From NCBI GenBank assembly GCA_905202605.1, contig CAJKSU010000136.1, forward strand, positions 1-7,642: DNA of 7,642 nucleotides, in the 5' to 3' direction. The position numbers were made by a program, and so were the translations under genes. The notes beneath the pieces were generated by a model. That model was not told the DNA's origin and did not search any database. It was given only the letters and a program-made list of their open reading frames with translations. Source of the DNA: an uncultured Eubacteriales bacterium (GTDB taxonomy: Bacteria > Bacillota > Clostridia > Oscillospirales > Oscillospiraceae). The stretch's first letter is position 1; every line of letters starts with the position of its first letter. Shown here in pieces: positions 6,582 to 7,642 of this stretch.

Positions 6582-7445
6582 ATGAAAGGAAAAGCACTGA
6601 TTATCTACTCCAGTATCACCGGCAATACCGCCAAGGTCGCCGGATGGTTCCAGGAGACCTTTGAACACTACAACATGGAGGTCACCAGCATCCGGGTAAA
6701 GAACAAGATGGACTGGGATATCCACGAGGGAAAAACCTACTTTGAGGACTACGATGTGGTCTGCCTGGGGAGCCCCATCATTGCCGGAGCCCCCACAAAA
6801 GCCATGATAAAGCTGTTCAGCCCCGGTGGCGGCAGCGATCTGGAGGCCAATGTGACCGCCAATGCCGATGCGGGCAAGGGCTTCAACGACGGAGGCGCGG
6901 GTTTCCCCAAGGAGATGCAGATGCCTGATGGTTCCGGGGAACCCGGCGCCATGCCCCAATTGCCGGGTCCCCACTTCCAGCGGGATGACTATACAAAAGG
7001 GTACTATATGTATGCCGGCGGCCCCTTCCCCCAGGAGGTCTATCAGCCGCTGGGTATTGCATTCTGCACCTACGGCGGCGGCATGCTGGGCTCCAGCGAA
7101 TGCCTTGCCACGCTGGAAACACTGGAGCTGTACCTTCGGAACCGAAACTGCATTCCTGTGGGCAAGTTTGCCTGCTGCGGCATGGAGTTCGGCCCCGCAG
7201 GGCTGAAAGACGGGGAGAAGCCCATGACCTTTGGCGGAGATATTCCCGCACCCAAGGTATATGTGGACGCCGACGGAACCAAGCATATTGGCTCTTACTT
7301 TTTCCACACGCATATGGACCAGAAGCCCGGCCCCAGAGACGAGATGAAGGCAAAGGCACTGATCGCGGATCTGGTGGAGGACTATTTCTACTCCTGGGAC
7401 GGCAAGAGGAAAACGCCTGGCTCCCAGTATATCTCCATCAGCTAA
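6582..7445 (+). CDS. Flavodoxin-fold protein with large internal insertion
   Basis: A 287-aa flavodoxin-family protein, expected to bind FMN and carry or use electrons in the cytoplasm. Residues 4-18 (KALIIYSSITGNTAK) are the first strand and FMN phosphate loop (S-x-T-G-N-T). Residues 57-79 form the third strand and second flavin loop (YDVVCLGSPIIAGAPTKAM), and 157-168 the next strand (LGIAFCTYGGGM). A C-terminal helix ends KALIADLVEDYFYSW. Ordinary flavodoxins are about 140-180 aa. This one has a segment of about 70 residues at 81-150, rich in Gly, Pro, Asp and Met, between those strands, and a second extension around 200-255 containing FHTHMDQKPGPRD. Start: GAGAGGG 5 nt upstream, overlapping the stop of the hotdog gene, so the two are probably translationally coupled. 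A likely role is electron transfer to or from a partner enzyme, perhaps the enoate reductase whose tail follows. It may instead be an FMN-dependent enzyme itself. Confidence 0.87.
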   Translation: MKGKALIIYSSITGNTAKVAGWFQETFEHYNMEVTSIRVKNKMDWDIHEGKTYFEDYDVVCLGSPIIAGAPTKAMIKLFSPGGGSDLEANVTANADAGKGFNDGGAGFPKEMQMPDGSGEPGAMPQLPGPHFQRDDYTKGYYMYAGGPFPQEVYQPLGIAFCTYGGGMLGSSECLATLETLELYLRNRNCIPVGKFACCGMEFGPAGLKDGEKPMTFGGDIPAPKVYVDADGTKHIGSYFFHTHMDQKPGPRDEMKAKALIADLVEDYFYSWDGKRKTPGSQYISIS

Positions 7446-7465
7446 TCCGGAAGGGGAACAATACC

Positions 7466-7588
7466 TTGCAACAGGTGGAAGCATTCCGCAATCTGGCACC
7501 TGAGGTGTATGTGATTGGTGACAATCTGAAGCCTGGCGATCTGCATTATTGTCTGCATGCTGCCTACGAGGCGGTTATGGCACTGTAA
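7466..7588 (+). pseudogene. Orphan C-terminal fragment of an enoate-reductase/old-yellow-enzyme flavoprotein
   Basis: A 40-codon frame, read from TTG 7466 to TAA 7586-7588, ending EVYVIGDNLKPGDLHYCLHA then AYEAVMAL. The pattern VYVIGD-x-x-x-P, followed by an A-A/S-Y-x-x-A helix, is the very C-terminus of the FAD/NAD-binding part of NADH:flavin oxidoreductases such as 2-enoate reductase and 2,4-dienoyl-CoA reductase, whose full length is about 640-680 aa. The rest is missing: upstream in this frame is only the out-of-frame flavodoxin gene. AAGGGG (7451-7456) lies 9 nt before the TTG, so it may still be translated as a small protein. It is most simply a deletion remnant of a reductase gene formerly last in the operon. 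The alternative, a retained microprotein, is less likely. Confidence 0.7.
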
Positions 7589-7592
7589 CAAT

Positions 7593-7627
7593 GACAAGGC
7601 GCTTCTGGGAATGTCCTGTCTCTTTTT
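7593..7627 (+). terminator. Probable rho-independent terminator of the operon
   Basis: GACAAGG (7593-7599) pairs with CCTGTC (7615-7620) with one bulged A, and TTC/GAA can extend the hairpin near a TGG loop. TCTTTTT (7621-7627) follows at once as the T-run. The stem is imperfect, but the position, 4 nt after the TAA of the reductase fragment, and the T-run support a terminator. Confidence 0.55.
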
Positions 7628-7642
7628 GCGCAAATGTAGGCA

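Noticed and set aside
5165..6583. 472-codon minus-strand open frame opposite the hotdog gene
   Set aside because: A shadow caused by GC-rich third positions on the plus strand; the plus-strand protein has clear family motifs and a ribosome-binding site.
6492..7499. 335-codon minus-strand open frame opposite the flavodoxin gene
   Set aside because: Shadow frame; the plus-strand frame has a canonical FMN-binding loop and coupled start.
1..7642. CRISPR array, tRNA or rRNA genes, insertion sequence ends, integrase or phage genes
   Set aside because: No regularly spaced repeats, no cloverleaf or rRNA sequence, and no transposase or recombinase frame recognised on either strand.

Overview
The window looks like an accessory region from an anaerobic, gut-type Firmicute of class Clostridia, perhaps the Oscillospiraceae/Lachnospiraceae range. 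This rests on strong Shine-Dalgarno starts, moderately high GC, a lipoprotein solute-binding protein with a short Gram-positive signal peptide, a LysR regulator, and flavodoxin and enoate-reductase-like sequence. The assignment is inference; there is no rRNA, tRNA or housekeeping marker here.

Layout. Positions 1-198 hold the broken 3' end of a solute-binding protein gene, related to the intact one further on. It is followed by a perfect 14-bp hairpin (221-253). Positions 254-505 carry no convincing gene but hold several dyads and a consensus-like -10 box on the minus strand. A LysR-family regulator lies on the minus strand (506-1435). Its divergent intergenic region (1436-1641) contains an almost perfect 24-bp palindrome beside the regulator start and a T-N11-A dyad closer to the rightward operon.

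A tightly spaced rightward operon then runs from 1642 to about 7590. It encodes a solute-binding lipoprotein (582 aa), a predicted right-handed beta-helix protein with no signal peptide and a Gly/Pro-rich hinge (619 aa), a double-hotdog MaoC/FAS1-dehydratase-like protein (415 aa), and a flavodoxin-fold protein with a large Gly/Pro/Met-rich insertion (287 aa). It ends with a 40-codon orphan frame matching the C-terminus of 2-enoate-reductase/old-yellow-enzyme flavoproteins, followed by a likely terminator.

Taken together, the operon suggests LysR-controlled binding of a small molecule outside the cell and processing inside it. The hotdog and flavodoxin proteins, and the remnant of an FAD/FMN/FeS reductase, point to acyl, enoate or other redox chemistry. 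No permease, ligase or intact reductase is in the window, so the substrate cannot be named. The oddest parts are the apparently cytoplasmic beta-helix protein, the enlarged flavodoxin, the hotdog protein without an evident catalytic Asp/His pair, and the reductase tail.
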